A stretch of DNA of 64,000 nt from Schlegelella_A sp965246805 (GCA_965246805.1 CBDFFO010000006.1:620001-684000), one strand, 5' to 3'; positions 7,247 through 16,152 are shown, counted from the first letter of the stretch. Program-made: numbers and translations. Notes: a model not told the origin generated them from the sequence alone.

Positions 7247-8637
7247 GGCGCGACGTAGCGGACGGACCCGAACGTGCCGTCGAGCTCTCCGTTGGGCCCC
7301 GCTGCGTAATAAAGCGCGTTCGAATCGCCGAGCGTGTCGCTGTTGCCGAACACCATGCCCCAGATGCCGGGCACCAGAAGGGGCGCACCGTCCATGCCGC
7401 GCACGACGTTCACGGCGCGCTTCGCGCTTGCGTCGAATGCGGTGATTGCCCCCAGCGAGCCGCCGGCGTCGTAGTCGCCGAAGTTGCCGACCAGCAAGGT
7501 GCCCGACAGCGCGCCGAAGTTGCCAGGTGCGAGCGCGATGCCCCACGGCGCGTTGAGCAGTCCCTTGTCGTCCCAGACCGCGATCAGTTTGCCATTCAGA
7601 TCGAACTCGGCGATGCGGCCGGCGCCGGGCGCATGCACCTCGGCGGCTGGAAGGGGTGTGCCCGCCGCGCGGTTCGGGTCTTGCTGCACCTGTGCGTAGG
7701 CCACGAAGATGCTCGAGCCGATCAGGCCCACGTTCCAAGGCACGAAGTCGCCGGCCACGATGCGCGCCGGGTTGGCCGCGAACGGGTTGGCGAACGCGGC
7801 GCCGCCGTTCAGCGTGACTGTGATATCGCGCAGCGTGCCGTTCTGCTGAATCGCGCTGTCGAACGCGCGTACGCGAAAGCTCTTCGAGACATTGGTCACC
7901 GCCGCGGCGCCTGTGCACACGCTGGTGTCTGTGCCGAAGTCGGCGACGTAGAGGCGATCCGACGCCGGGCTCAGCGCCATGCCGTAGAACTGGCCGCAAT
8001 CGTTCGGGTCGCTGCGGCTGTCGAAGATCTTCACCGCTTGATCGGAGCGATCGAAGGTGCCGTCGGCGCGCTTGCGTTCGGTCCACGCGTAGATGGCGCC
8101 ATAGTTGGTCGCGAACAGGAACTTGGCGCCCGCCGTCACCGGCGCAAGGCTGCTGCTCGGCGGCACGGGCGTCTGCGTGATGACGAAACTCGCGGCGTTC
8201 GGGTTGAAGACGACGCCGGTCGAGTGGTTGTTGACGATGTCAGGCTGGCCGTTGCCGTCGAGCGGGAAGTCGGGGAAGCTCACCGTGTTCGCTAGCAGCG
8301 GCGCGAGGTCGGCGCAGAGTGCGCCGGCTGTTGTGCAAGGAGCCACCGTCTTGCCCGTCACACCGCCGATGTACTCATACGATTTGTTCCCCGCCAGCAC
8401 CCAGAAGTGACCCGGAACGCCGGGTGGCCGGATCGCGATGCCCCAGGCATCGACGAATCCCGGCTCAGTGCCGATGGTGGGCGAGTAAGTCGCCGTGTTG
8501 GCGACGAAGGTCGACGTGGTGTAGCGGTTCGACGTGGTCGGCGAGGCTTCCGTGCTGCCTCCGCCACCGCAAGCCATCAGTGCGCTCAGCACGCCGAAGG
8601 AAAGTGCGCCTTGCAACAGCGCTGGTTTGAAATTCAT
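7243..8637 (-). CDS. TIGR03118 family lipoprotein
   Basis: The 464-residue protein has a lipoprotein signal peptide with lipobox ALMAC (cysteine near residue 23) followed by a glycine-rich tether. The rest matches the TIGR03118 family of predicted beta-propeller proteins: FVDAWGIAIRPPG.PGHFWV, FYGMALSPASDRLYVADFG, LNAPWGIALAPGNFG and GALYYAAGPNGE-like ending. Function is unknown. It is the first gene of a five-gene operon and lies just behind a promoter with a Fur-box match; its stop overlaps the start of the porin gene. The cysteine position predicts anchoring in the outer membrane. Confidence 0.88.
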   Translation of the reverse strand: MNFKPALLQGALSFGVLSALMACGGGGSTEASPTTSNRYTTSTFVANTATYSPTIGTEPGFVDAWGIAIRPPGVPGHFWVLAGNKSYEYIGGVTGKTVAPCTTAGALCADLAPLLANTVSFPDFPLDGNGQPDIVNNHSTGVVFNPNAASFVITQTPVPPSSSLAPVTAGAKFLFATNYGAIYAWTERKRADGTFDRSDQAVKIFDSRSDPNDCGQFYGMALSPASDRLYVADFGTDTSVCTGAAAVTNVSKSFRVRAFDSAIQQNGTLRDITVTLNGGAAFANPFAANPARIVAGDFVPWNVGLIGSSIFVAYAQVQQDPNRAAGTPLPAAEVHAPGAGRIAEFDLNGKLIAVWDDKGLLNAPWGIALAPGNFGALSGTLLVGNFGDYDAGGSLGAITAFDASAKRAVNVVRGMDGAPLLVPGIWGMVFGNSDTLGDSNALYYAAGPNGELDGTFGSVRYVAP

Positions 8638-8666
8638 GCCGCAAAGCCCCCGTCGTCGGAGGCCGG

Positions 8667-8695
8667 ACGTTAACCTAAATGCAAATCGTTCGCAA
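8667..8695 (-). promoter_or_regulatory. Predicted sigma-70-type promoter of the flavin/porin operon
   Basis: On the minus strand a TTGCGA -35 hexamer (8695-8690) and a TAACGT -10 hexamer (8672-8667) are 17 bases apart. They lie about 30 bases before the ATG of the TIGR03118 lipoprotein gene. A Fur-box match overlaps the -35 and the spacer, the usual place for repression. Predicted by eye only. Confidence 0.5.
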
Positions 8696-8696
8696 T
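8678..8696 (-). promoter_or_regulatory. Fur-box-like operator
   Basis: The 19-base site AATGCAAATCGTTCGCAAT matches the 19-base Fur consensus variant AATGAGAATCATTCTCATT at 14 positions and is nearly palindromic. It overlaps the predicted -35 and spacer of the five-gene operon that starts at 8637. Fe2+-Fur bound here would repress transcription when iron is plentiful. The call rests on sequence similarity and location. Confidence 0.55.
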
Positions 8697-8964
8697 TACG
8701 AGTTGCGGATCAGGGTGAAATGGAAGGGGAGCGATGACCCCACGCGTCGAACGACCGCAGGTCGCTCCAAGTCCAGAGGCATCACTTTTCACGGCCCTGA
8801 GCGCGCCGATAACTTGCCCGCTTTGCTTACGCTGAATTTGGCGCCGCCCTCGTCGCTTGCGGTGGTATGGCGTGCCGCACGGGCGGCACTGCGGGCAGCT
8901 CATCGATGGCGAGCGAGAGACCGCTTGCCGTCGTCGACAACGGCGAGCGAGCCCGTGTCGACGG
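8697..8964. other. Gap between the Fur-box promoter and the M20 amidohydrolase gene
   Basis: Upstream of the flavin/porin operon and downstream of the amidohydrolase gene. One minus-strand frame (8670-8903) begins with CPQCRPC, but it resembles no known protein and runs through the operator, so I do not call it a gene. No hairpin terminator with a T-run is visible. Confidence 0.5.
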
Positions 8965-10158
8965 TCAGCGCGGTTCGGCCAACCAGGCTTCGGCCACCTG
9001 CACCCACATCGTCGCGCCGAGCGGGATCAGCTCGTCGTTGAAGTCGTAGCTCGGGTTGTGCAGCATGCACGGGCCCATGCCGTGGCCGCCGTCGCGATGC
9101 GAGCCGTCGCCGTTGCCGATCAGGAAGTAGCAACCGGGCTTCTGCTGCAGAAAGAAGCTGAAATCTTCGGCGCCCATCGTTGGCTCGAACTCGTGGACGT
9201 TGTCGGCACCGACGATGCCCGCGAGCGTCTTTTCGACGAACGCGGATTCGTTCGCGTGGTTGATGGTCGGCGGGTAGTTGCGTTTGAATTCGAACTCGCA
9301 GCTCGTCTCGAACGCGGCGGAGGTGTGCTCGGCCACCGCACGCATGCGCTGCTCGATCAAGTCGAGCAGCTCGAGCGTGAACGTGCGCACCGTGCCGCGC
9401 AACTCGCAGTGTTCGGGCACCACGTTGGTTGCCTCGCCGGTGTGGATCATCGTCACCGAGATCACGCCCGGCTCGCTCGGCCGCTTGTTGCGGCTGATGA
9501 TGGTCTGGAACGCGGTCACCATCGCGCAGGCGACCGGCACCGGGTCGAGCCCCAAGTGCGGCATCGCGGCGTGCGATCCCTTGCCCTTGATGGTGATTTT
9601 GAATTCGTTGCTCGACGCGAACACCGGCCCGCTCTTCACTGCGAACTGGCCAGCCTGCATGCCGGGCCAGTTGTGCGCGCCGAACACGGCCTCCATCGGA
9701 AATTTGTCGAAGAGGCCGTCGGCGATCATCTCGCGCGCGCCGCCGCCGCCTTCCTCGGCGGGCTGGAAAATCAGGTAGACCGTGCCGTCGTAGTTGCGGT
9801 GCCTGGCGAGGTGCTTGGCGGCGCCTAGCAGCATCGCCGTGTGGCCGTCGTGGCCGCACGCATGCATCTTGCCCGGGTGCACGCTGGCGTGCGCGAAGGT
9901 GTTCTTCTCGGTCATCGGCAGCGCGTCGATGTCGGCCCGAAGGCCGACAGCCCGCTCGCTCGTGCCGGCCCGAAGGATCGCGACGATGCCGGTCCTGCCC
10001 ATGCCGCGGTGGATCGGAATGCCCCAGTCGGTGAGCTGCTTCGCGATCACGTCGGAGGTGCGGTTCTCCTCGAAACAGAGTTCCGGATGGGCGTGGATGT
10101 CGCGTCGCACGGCGGCGATGCCGGCCGCGTCGGCGAGGATGGATTCGATCAGTTTCAT
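8965..10158 (-). CDS. M20 family amidohydrolase (hippurate hydrolase-like)
   Basis: This 397-residue peptidase-M20-family enzyme hydrolyses the amide bond of N-acyl amino acids such as hippurate or N-acetyl amino acids. The metal-site motifs are HPELCFEE, GLRADIDALPM, HACGHDGHTAMLLGAAK (about residues 102-118) and QPAEEGGGGAREM, with the dimerisation segment GKGSHAAMPHLG and the final MGAEDFSFF. The ATG at 10158 follows CAGGAG. It is a single gene between two unrelated units, and the exact substrate cannot be told. Confidence 0.92.
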   Translation of the reverse strand: MKLIESILADAAGIAAVRRDIHAHPELCFEENRTSDVIAKQLTDWGIPIHRGMGRTGIVAILRAGTSERAVGLRADIDALPMTEKNTFAHASVHPGKMHACGHDGHTAMLLGAAKHLARHRNYDGTVYLIFQPAEEGGGGAREMIADGLFDKFPMEAVFGAHNWPGMQAGQFAVKSGPVFASSNEFKITIKGKGSHAAMPHLGLDPVPVACAMVTAFQTIISRNKRPSEPGVISVTMIHTGEATNVVPEHCELRGTVRTFTLELLDLIEQRMRAVAEHTSAAFETSCEFEFKRNYPPTINHANESAFVEKTLAGIVGADNVHEFEPTMGAEDFSFFLQQKPGCYFLIGNGDGSHRDGGHGMGPCMLHNPSYDFNDELIPLGATMWVQVAEAWLAEPR

Positions 10159-10220
10159 GCGCAAACTCCTGTGCCGGCTAGCTTAGCGTTCCGGCGCGCG
10201 CTGTGCACAATCGCTCTGAA

Positions 10221-12341
10221 ATGAGCACCCAGATCGTCCGCGCCGCCTGCCCGCATGATTGCCCGGACACCTGCTCGATGTTGATCACCGTCGAGAACGG
10301 CGTCGCGGTCAAGGTGCAGGGCAACCCCGAGCACCCGGCGACGCAGGGTGTGCTTTGCGCGAAGGTGTCGCGCTACGCGGAGCGCACCTATCACCTGGAC
10401 CGGGTGCTGCATCCGATGAAGCGGGTCGGGCCGAAAGGCAGCGCGCAATTCGAACGCGTGGGTTGGGACGCGGCGCTCGACGAGATCGCGGCGCGCTTGA
10501 AGGAGGTCGTGGGGCCGGATGGCGCGAACGCCGAAGCGGTCGTGCCGTACAGCTACGCCGGCACGATGGGCATGCTGCAGGGCGAATCGATGGCGGGTCG
10601 CTTCTTCAACAAGCTCGGTGCATCGCTGCTCGACCGCACGATCTGTTCCGAAGCCGGCGGGGAGGCGCTCGCCGCGACCTACGGCGCGAAGATCGGCATG
10701 CACGTGCAGCACTTCGCCGAGAGCCGGCTGATCGTGATCTGGGGCAGCAACTCAATCACGTCGAACCTGCATTTCTGGACCCACGCGCAAGCGGCCAAGC
10801 GCGCCGGCGCGAAGCTCGTTTGCATCGACCCGCGCCGCACCGACACCGCCGACAAGTGCCACCAGCACATCGCGCTCGAGCCCGGCACCGATGGCGCGCT
10901 CGCGCTCGGCGTGATGCACGAGCTGATCGTCAACGACTGGCTCGACCACGACTACATCGAGCGCCACACCGAAGGCTGGCCGGCGCTGCGCGAGCGTGCG
11001 TTGCAGTGGCCGCCCGACCGCGCCGCCGCGACGTGCGGCATCAGTGTTGACGAGGTGCGCTCGTTGGCGCGCGACTACGGCACCGCGAAGCCTGCCTCGA
11101 TCCGCATCAACTACGGCATGCAGCGTGTTCGGGGCGGTGGCAACGCGACCCGGCTGATCGCGATCCTGCCGTGCCTGGTCGGCGCGTGGCGACACCGTGC
11201 GGGCGGCTTGCTGCTGTCGAGTTCGGGTTGGTTCCGCCACGTGAGGAACGACGCTGCGCTCGAGATGCCACAGCTGCTCGGCGCGCGCCGGCCGCGCACG
11301 ATCAACATGAGCACGATCGGCGACGACTTGCTGCGAGAGGCCGACGAACCGCTTACCGACGGCAGGCGTTTCGGCCCTAAGATCGGTGCGCTCGTGGTCT
11401 ACAACAGCAACCCGCTCGCGATCGCGCCCGAATCGGCGAAGGTCGCGCGCGGCCTGCTGCGCGACGATCTGTTCACGGTGGTGCTCGAGCACTTCATGAC
11501 CGACACCGCCGACCACGCCGACTTCGTGCTCCCCGCGACCACGCAGCTCGAACACCTCGACGTGCACACGAGCTACGGCCACACGTCGGTGCTGCTGAAC
11601 CAGCCGTCGATCGCGCCCGTCGGCGAGGCGAAACCGAACACGCAAATCTTTCGCGAACTCGCTGGCCACATGGGCTTCGACGACGCCTGTTTCCACGACA
11701 GCGATGAAGTGCTCGCCCGCATCGCCTTGAGGGACCGCGCGCACGGCGGCGTCGATCACGGCGAGCTGCTGGCCCAAGGCTGGGCCCAGCTCGACCTGCC
11801 CGACGCGCCACTGGCCGACGGCCGGTTCCCGACGCCGAGCGGCAAGTGCCTGATCGACTCGCCGCTCTACGGCGTGCCCGATCACGTGCCGAACCACGAA
11901 TCGGTGCGCAGCTCGCCCGAGCTCGCGACGCGCTACCCGCTCGCGATGATTTCGCCACCGGCGCGCAACTTCCTGAACTCCACCTTCGTCAACGTGCCGA
12001 GCCTGCGCCGCACCGAAGGCGAACCGCTGGTCGAGATCAACGCGGCCGACGCCGCACCGCGCGGCATCTCGAGTGGCGCGATGGTGCGGCTCTTCAACGA
12101 CCGCGGCGCTACCGTGTGCCGCGCCGAGGTGACCAGCCGCGCGCGGCCCGGTGTCGTGAACGGCCTCGGCGTCTGGTGGCGCAAATACGGCGCGAGCGGT
12201 AGCAACGTCAACGAGCTCACGCACCAGAAGCTCACCGACATCGGCCGCGGGCCGAGCTTCTATGATTGCCTCGTCGAGGTCGAAACGGTGACGGGCACCG
12301 ACGCGTCGTCCGCAACCGCGCTCGCTCACGGCGCGCCGTGA
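10221..12341 (+). CDS. Molybdopterin-dependent oxidoreductase (formate dehydrogenase/BisC-like)
   Basis: This 706-residue protein belongs to the DMSO-reductase superfamily. Four cysteines for a [4Fe-4S] cluster lie in ACPHDCPDTC and GVLCAK. The molybdopterin domains follow: IVIWGSNSITSN, CIDPRRTDTADKCHQH, VYNSNPLAIAPES, DTADHADFVLPATTQLEH and, near the end, the cofactor-binding cap (MISPPARNFLNSTF to VWWRKYGASGSNVNELT). The likely Mo ligand is the cysteine in RTICSEAGGEA. No partner subunits are nearby, so it is presumably a soluble single-subunit enzyme; the substrate is unknown. It has no Tat signal. Its stop overlaps the next gene (GTGA). Confidence 0.9.
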   Translation: MSTQIVRAACPHDCPDTCSMLITVENGVAVKVQGNPEHPATQGVLCAKVSRYAERTYHLDRVLHPMKRVGPKGSAQFERVGWDAALDEIAARLKEVVGPDGANAEAVVPYSYAGTMGMLQGESMAGRFFNKLGASLLDRTICSEAGGEALAATYGAKIGMHVQHFAESRLIVIWGSNSITSNLHFWTHAQAAKRAGAKLVCIDPRRTDTADKCHQHIALEPGTDGALALGVMHELIVNDWLDHDYIERHTEGWPALRERALQWPPDRAAATCGISVDEVRSLARDYGTAKPASIRINYGMQRVRGGGNATRLIAILPCLVGAWRHRAGGLLLSSSGWFRHVRNDAALEMPQLLGARRPRTINMSTIGDDLLREADEPLTDGRRFGPKIGALVVYNSNPLAIAPESAKVARGLLRDDLFTVVLEHFMTDTADHADFVLPATTQLEHLDVHTSYGHTSVLLNQPSIAPVGEAKPNTQIFRELAGHMGFDDACFHDSDEVLARIALRDRAHGGVDHGELLAQGWAQLDLPDAPLADGRFPTPSGKCLIDSPLYGVPDHVPNHESVRSSPELATRYPLAMISPPARNFLNSTFVNVPSLRRTEGEPLVEINAADAAPRGISSGAMVRLFNDRGATVCRAEVTSRARPGVVNGLGVWWRKYGASGSNVNELTHQKLTDIGRGPSFYDCLVEVETVTGTDASSATALAHGAP

Positions 12342-13444
12342 GGCCTCGAACGCGCATGGCGCTGTTCGGTCTGTCGGGCGTGGCCTGCACCGCGCTGCTG
12401 GCGGCCGGCACGGTGTGCTTCACGTCGGGCTGCAGCACGATCGGTTACTACGCGCAGTCGACCATCGGCCATCTGAACATCATGCAAGCCGCGAGGCCGG
12501 TGCCGCAGTGGCTTGCCGACGATGCGACGCCGCCCGCGCTCAAGGAACGCCTCGCCCTCTCGCAGCGCATGCGCGACTTTGCCGTCACCGAGCTCGGCGA
12601 GCCCGACAACGCAAGCTACCGTCGCTACGCCGACCTGAAGCGCAGCGCCGCGGTGTGGAACGTGGTCGCCGCGCCCGAGCTCTCGCTCGAACTGAAGACA
12701 TGGTGCTTCGCGGTGGTCGGTTGCGTCGGCTATCGCGGCTACTTCGACGAAGTCGACGCGAACACGATGGGCGCCGAGCTGCGCCGCCAGGGGTTCGAGG
12801 CGACCGTCTATGGCGTGCCCGCGTACTCGACCCTCGGCCGGCTGCCGGGCGACTGGCTCGCAGACCCGTTGCTGAACACCTTCGTCAACCAGCCGGAAGG
12901 CGACCTCGCGGCGGTGATCTTCCACGAGCTCGCGCACCAGATCGTCTACGTGCCCGGCGACACGATGTTCAACGAATCGTTCGCGACCGCGGTCGAGCGC
13001 CTCGGCAGCGCGCGCTGGCTGAGCGAACACGCGAACGCCGCCGCCCGCGCCGAACAACAACGCACGAGCGGCCGCCGCGAAGACTTTCGCGCGTTGACGT
13101 TCGCGCTGCGGCGCGACCTGGCCGCGCTCTACCAAAGCCCGGCGAGCGAGGGGGAAAAGCGCGCCGCGAAAGCCACGCGCATGGCGCAGTTGGCGACCGA
13201 CTACGCCAGACTGAAAGTCGAGCGCTGGAACGGGTACACCGGTTACGACCGCTGGTTCGCCACCGCGAACAACGCCTCGATCGGCGTGCTCGCGGCTTAC
13301 AACGAGTGGGTGCCGGCCTTCGAGCGACTGTTCGACCGAAACGGCCGCGACTGGAAGCGCTTCTACGCCGAGGTGCGCGCGATCGCGTCGTTGCCGGCGG
13401 TGGAGCGGCGCGCAGCGCTGGCCGCGCTCACCTCGTCTACTTGA
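12338..13444 (+). CDS. Predicted zinc aminopeptidase (COG4324 type), membrane-anchored
   Basis: The 368-residue protein has an N-terminal hydrophobic segment (MALFGLSGVACTALLAAGTV) ending in TSGCS, a plausible lipobox. The body matches the 'predicted aminopeptidase' family COG4324: KTWCFAVVGCVGYRGYFDE, AYSTLGRLPGDWL, and the zinc motif HELAHQ at about residue 195 followed by FNESFATAVE. The GTG at 12338 is chosen because it overlaps the upstream stop; an ATG at 12356 is the alternative. The 3' end overlaps the convergent acyl-CoA-binding gene by eight bases. Confidence 0.88.
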   Translation: MRPRTRMALFGLSGVACTALLAAGTVCFTSGCSTIGYYAQSTIGHLNIMQAARPVPQWLADDATPPALKERLALSQRMRDFAVTELGEPDNASYRRYADLKRSAAVWNVVAAPELSLELKTWCFAVVGCVGYRGYFDEVDANTMGAELRRQGFEATVYGVPAYSTLGRLPGDWLADPLLNTFVNQPEGDLAAVIFHELAHQIVYVPGDTMFNESFATAVERLGSARWLSEHANAAARAEQQRTSGRREDFRALTFALRRDLAALYQSPASEGEKRAAKATRMAQLATDYARLKVERWNGYTGYDRWFATANNASIGVLAAYNEWVPAFERLFDRNGRDWKRFYAEVRAIASLPAVERRAALAALTSST

Positions 13445-13691
13445 GCGATTCGATCAAGTCGATGTAGTTCTGCATCGCGTCCGCGGTCGACTGGCCCTTG
13501 AGCCCCTCCCATGCATCCCATTTGGCGCGATTGATCATGTCGAACGCGCCGGGCCGCTCGCCGGTCGCGTCGCCGCTGCTGGCCTGCTTGTAGAGGCCGT
13601 AGAGCTTCAGCAGCGTCGTGTTGTCGGGCTTCTCGTCAAGGGTCTTCGAGTCGGCGACGGCTTGCGCGAACAATGCTTGCAGATCGGCCAT
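13437..13691 (-). CDS. Acyl-CoA-binding protein
   Basis: The 84-residue protein is a single ACBP domain, a four-helix bundle that binds long-chain acyl-CoA in the cytoplasm. Key signature: LLKLYGLYKQASSGDATGERPG, then AKWDAWEGLKGQST.DAM..YIDLI. The ATG at 13691 follows AAGGA. Bacterial ACBPs are found mainly in a few groups, including Burkholderiales. A TetR regulator gene lies just upstream on the same strand, which may point to lipid-linked control. Confidence 0.95.
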   Translation of the reverse strand: MADLQALFAQAVADSKTLDEKPDNTTLLKLYGLYKQASSGDATGERPGAFDMINRAKWDAWEGLKGQSTADAMQNYIDLIESLK

Positions 13692-13730
13692 GGGAATCCT
13701 TCGGTCAGATGCGGTGATGCGGCCCATGTG

Positions 13731-14465
13731 CTAACGGGCATATTGGCCCGCCAGCGCATGCAGGTGCGCGCGTTGTGCGGGCTCGAGGTAGGGCAGCAGC
13801 AAGCTCAGCACGTGGAACGCACCGCGCATCAGTGCGGCGCCGGCGCCTTCGGGCTCAAGCGCGCGCCGCGGGTCGCGCACGTACTCGAAGCTCAGCCAGT
13901 ACGTGAGCACCACCACCATCGACGTGGCTACCGGCGCCATGTCTTGTTCCTCGATGGCGACGCCTTCGCGGCGCGAGATGCCGCGCAGCACCTGCCGGAC
14001 CGCCTGCGTCTTGTGCTGCAGCAGGCGCTGGAAGGCGACCTCGAGCTTGCGGTTGTTCGAGAGCAGGTCGTTCAGGTCTCGGTACAGGAAGCGGTATTCC
14101 CAGATCCCTTCGAAGAGGGAATGGAAGAAGAACCACGCGTCTTCGACATCGGCGACGCCTTCGGCCGCGCCGAGCAGTGCTGTAAGCGAACGGTCGTAGC
14201 GATCGAAGAGCGTGTCGATGAGCCCGTTCTTCGCGGGGTAGTGATAGTGGAGGTTGCCGGGGCTGATGCCGAGCTCGGCCGCGATCGCGGTGGTGGAGAC
14301 GTTGGGTTCGCCGAACCGGTTGAACATCGCGAGCGCGCTGTCGAGGATGCGTTCGGCCGTGCGGCGCGGGGCCTTGACGGTTCGTCGCGCGGCCGGCTCG
14401 GGCTTGGCGCGCGTCGCATGGTTTGAAGGCGCGACGAGAGGCGCGTGGACGGTCGACGTGAACAT
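13731..14465 (-). CDS. TetR/AcrR family transcriptional regulator
   Basis: The 244-residue protein has a basic 30-residue N-terminal tail, then the TetR helix-turn-helix at about residues 35-80 (ILDSALAMFNRFGEPNVST.AIAAELGISPGNLHYHYPAKNGLI). The helical C-terminal domain has a tryptophan/phenylalanine-rich start (AWFFFHSLFEGIWEYRFLYRDLNDLL). It resembles TetR regulators found beside fatty-acid or polyhydroxyalkanoate genes in Burkholderiales. It is divergent from the DUF2277 gene and upstream of the ACBP gene. The ligand is unknown. Confidence 0.9.
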   Translation of the reverse strand: MFTSTVHAPLVAPSNHATRAKPEPAARRTVKAPRRTAERILDSALAMFNRFGEPNVSTTAIAAELGISPGNLHYHYPAKNGLIDTLFDRYDRSLTALLGAAEGVADVEDAWFFFHSLFEGIWEYRFLYRDLNDLLSNNRKLEVAFQRLLQHKTQAVRQVLRGISRREGVAIEEQDMAPVATSMVVVLTYWLSFEYVRDPRRALEPEGAGAALMRGAFHVLSLLLPYLEPAQRAHLHALAGQYAR

Positions 14466-14612
14466 GGCGGTGATGAGCGCGCGGAAACGGCGCCGGGCCA
14501 ATCTAGGCGCGGCGACCGGTCGTGTATATAGGCAAGACCCGCAAGGCGCGCCGCCTCGTCGCGTCGATGGCGGCGACCAGCCGCCATTGCAAACCTGAGC
14601 CAAAGCCAGTCG

Positions 14613-14657
14613 ATCGAGCAAACCCGAATCGAGCAAACACGAATCGAGCGAGAACCA
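14613..14657 (+). repeat. Three 15-bp imperfect tandem repeats
   Basis: Units ATCGAGCAAACCCGA, ATCGAGCAAACACGA and ATCGAGCGAGAACCA follow each other directly in the leader of the DUF2277 gene, ending five bases before its ATG. They have no recognised function; the third is the most divergent. Confidence 0.7.
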
Positions 14658-14662
14658 CCGTC

Positions 14663-14944
14663 ATGTGCCGAAACATCAAGACCCTGTTCAATTTCGAACC
14701 GCCCGCCACCGAATTCGAAATCCGCGACGCCGCGTTGCAGTTCGTGCGGAAGCTCTCTGGCTTCAGCGTGCCATCACGAGCCAACGAAGCCGTGTTCGAA
14801 AAGGCCGTGCTCGACATCTCGCTCGCGGCGCGCGAACTGATCGGTGCGCTGGTGACGCACGCCGAGCCAAAGGATCGCGAGACCGAAGCCGCGCGGGCCC
14901 GCGAGAAATCGGTCGCTCGGTTCGGGCCGCGGGCCCAGGCGTGA
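14663..14944 (+). CDS. DUF2277 family protein
   Basis: The 93-residue protein matches DUF2277 throughout: MCRNIKTLFNFEPPATEFEI, AALQFVRKLSGFSVPSRANE, AARELIGALVTHAEPKDRETE and ARFG. The family is small, cytoplasmic, helical and of unknown function. The ATG at 14663 is fixed by the conserved MCRNIK start. The upstream leader carries 15-bp repeats. It is followed 19 bases later by a RidA-like gene in the same direction. Confidence 0.93.
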   Translation: MCRNIKTLFNFEPPATEFEIRDAALQFVRKLSGFSVPSRANEAVFEKAVLDISLAARELIGALVTHAEPKDRETEAARAREKSVARFGPRAQA

Positions 14945-14963
14945 AGCTTGCATTCGTCGACCC

Positions 14964-15455
14964 ATGGCCACCGTTGAAGAACGCCTGAGCGCCCTCGGGC
15001 TCACCTTGCCGCCGCCGAGGGTGCCGCCACCGGGAGTCGTGCTGCCGTTCGAGGCCGTGCGCGTCGTCGGCACCCGCGCCTACGTGTCGGGCCACGGCCC
15101 GCAGAACGCCGACGGCACGCTCGCCACGCCGCTCGGCAAGCTCGGTCGCGACCTCGGCGTCGCGCACGGTTATGTGGCCGCGCGACTGACTGCGCTCTCG
15201 ATGCTCGGCAGCCTGCAACGCGCGCTCGGCGACCTCGACCGCGTCGTCGCCTGGGGCCGCGTGTTCGGCATGGTCAACGTCGCGCCGGGCTTCACGCAGA
15301 TGCCGGCGGTGATCAACGGCTTCTCCGACCTGGTCCTCGCGCTTTACGGGCCAGAGGTCGGCGCTCATGCCCGCAGTGCCGTCGGCATGGCGGAACTGCC
15401 GTTCGACATCCCGGTCGAGATCGAGGCCGAGATCGAGATCGCCGTATCGCACTGA
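14964..15455 (+). CDS. RidA-like (YjgF/Rid family) protein
   Basis: The 163-residue protein is a Rid-family member of the longer type (IPR013813-like): TVEERLSALGLTLPPP, FEAVRVVGTRAYVSGHGPQ, LSMLGSLQRALGDLDRVVAWGRVFGMVNVAPGFTQMPAVINGFSDL and ARSAVGMAELPFDIPVEIE. Classical RidA deaminates reactive enamine/imine intermediates. The catalytic arginine position of RidA (R105 in Escherichia coli) is occupied by the R in ARSAVGMAELP, but activity in this subgroup is not certain. It is probably co-transcribed with the DUF2277 gene. Confidence 0.88.
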   Translation: MATVEERLSALGLTLPPPRVPPPGVVLPFEAVRVVGTRAYVSGHGPQNADGTLATPLGKLGRDLGVAHGYVAARLTALSMLGSLQRALGDLDRVVAWGRVFGMVNVAPGFTQMPAVINGFSDLVLALYGPEVGAHARSAVGMAELPFDIPVEIEAEIEIAVSH

Positions 15456-15546
15456 CGCGGTGTCGTCGCTGGCTCGACCCTTTCCTCACTTCCTCGATCC
15501 ATTTGTCGCACAGGCACCAGATCCGCACACGTTCGGAGCATCGTCC

Positions 15547-16152
15547 ATGCAAGCCTTGCCCACCTCGACCCTCGTCTTGATCATGGTGGTGCCGCTCATC
15601 GCGTGGCGCATGTACTCGCGCGTGCGCCGGATGGTCGGGCGCCAGCGCGCATCACGCATCCGGCCGTGGATCACGCTCGTCGTCTTTCCGTTGCTGGTCG
15701 CGCTGCTTGTCGTCACGGCACTCGCGCACCCGGTCTCGCTCGCCTCGCTCGCAGCGGGCCTCGCCGGTGGTGCCGTGCTCGGCGTCTACGGCCTGCGTCA
15801 CACGGTCTTCGAGCCCACGCCACAGGGCCTCTTCTACACACCGAGCGCCCCCATCGGCATCGCGCTCTCGGTGCTCTTCATCGGCCGCGTCGCCTGGCGG
15901 ATCTTCGAAGTCGTGACCACCGGCGGCAGCATGCCGCCCAGCGGCGCCGACTTCGGCCGCAGCCCGCTCACGCTCGCCGTGTTCGGCGTGCTGGCCGGTT
16001 ACTACATCACGTACGCCATCGGCCTGGTGCGCTGGCGCGCCCGCGTCGTCGCCGCAGAACGCGCCCGTGAAGCCACCGCCGGGCCCACGCCCATCCGTCG
16101 CGACGCGCCGCCAAAGGTATTCGAAAGCAACCAGCCGACAGATGGCTATTGA
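15547..16152 (+). CDS. Multi-pass membrane protein, unknown function
   Basis: The 201-residue protein starts with a membrane helix (TLVLIMVVPLIAW), then a basic loop (RMYSRVRRMVGRQRASRIRPW) and four further hydrophobic segments. The pattern recalls the DUF1453/CcdC-like family. No catalytic motif is visible. The ATG at 15547 places the first helix at the N-terminus; a longer frame exists but overlaps the RidA gene. It lies upstream of an ABC exporter, with no clear link. Confidence 0.7.
   Translation: MQALPTSTLVLIMVVPLIAWRMYSRVRRMVGRQRASRIRPWITLVVFPLLVALLVVTALAHPVSLASLAAGLAGGAVLGVYGLRHTVFEPTPQGLFYTPSAPIGIALSVLFIGRVAWRIFEVVTTGGSMPPSGADFGRSPLTLAVFGVLAGYYITYAIGLVRWRARVVAAERAREATAGPTPIRRDAPPKVFESNQPTDGY

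Noticed and set aside
5435..7258. Long plus-strand frame antisense to the porin gene
   Set aside because: It is Arg/Val/Leu-rich without domain match, as expected for the opposite strand of a high-GC coding region. The minus strand has the signal peptide, coiled coil and barrel.
8670..8903. Minus-strand frame beginning with a CPQCRPC zinc-ribbon-like start
   Set aside because: The rest is basic low-complexity sequence without family match, has no ribosome-binding site, and runs through the predicted Fur box and promoter.
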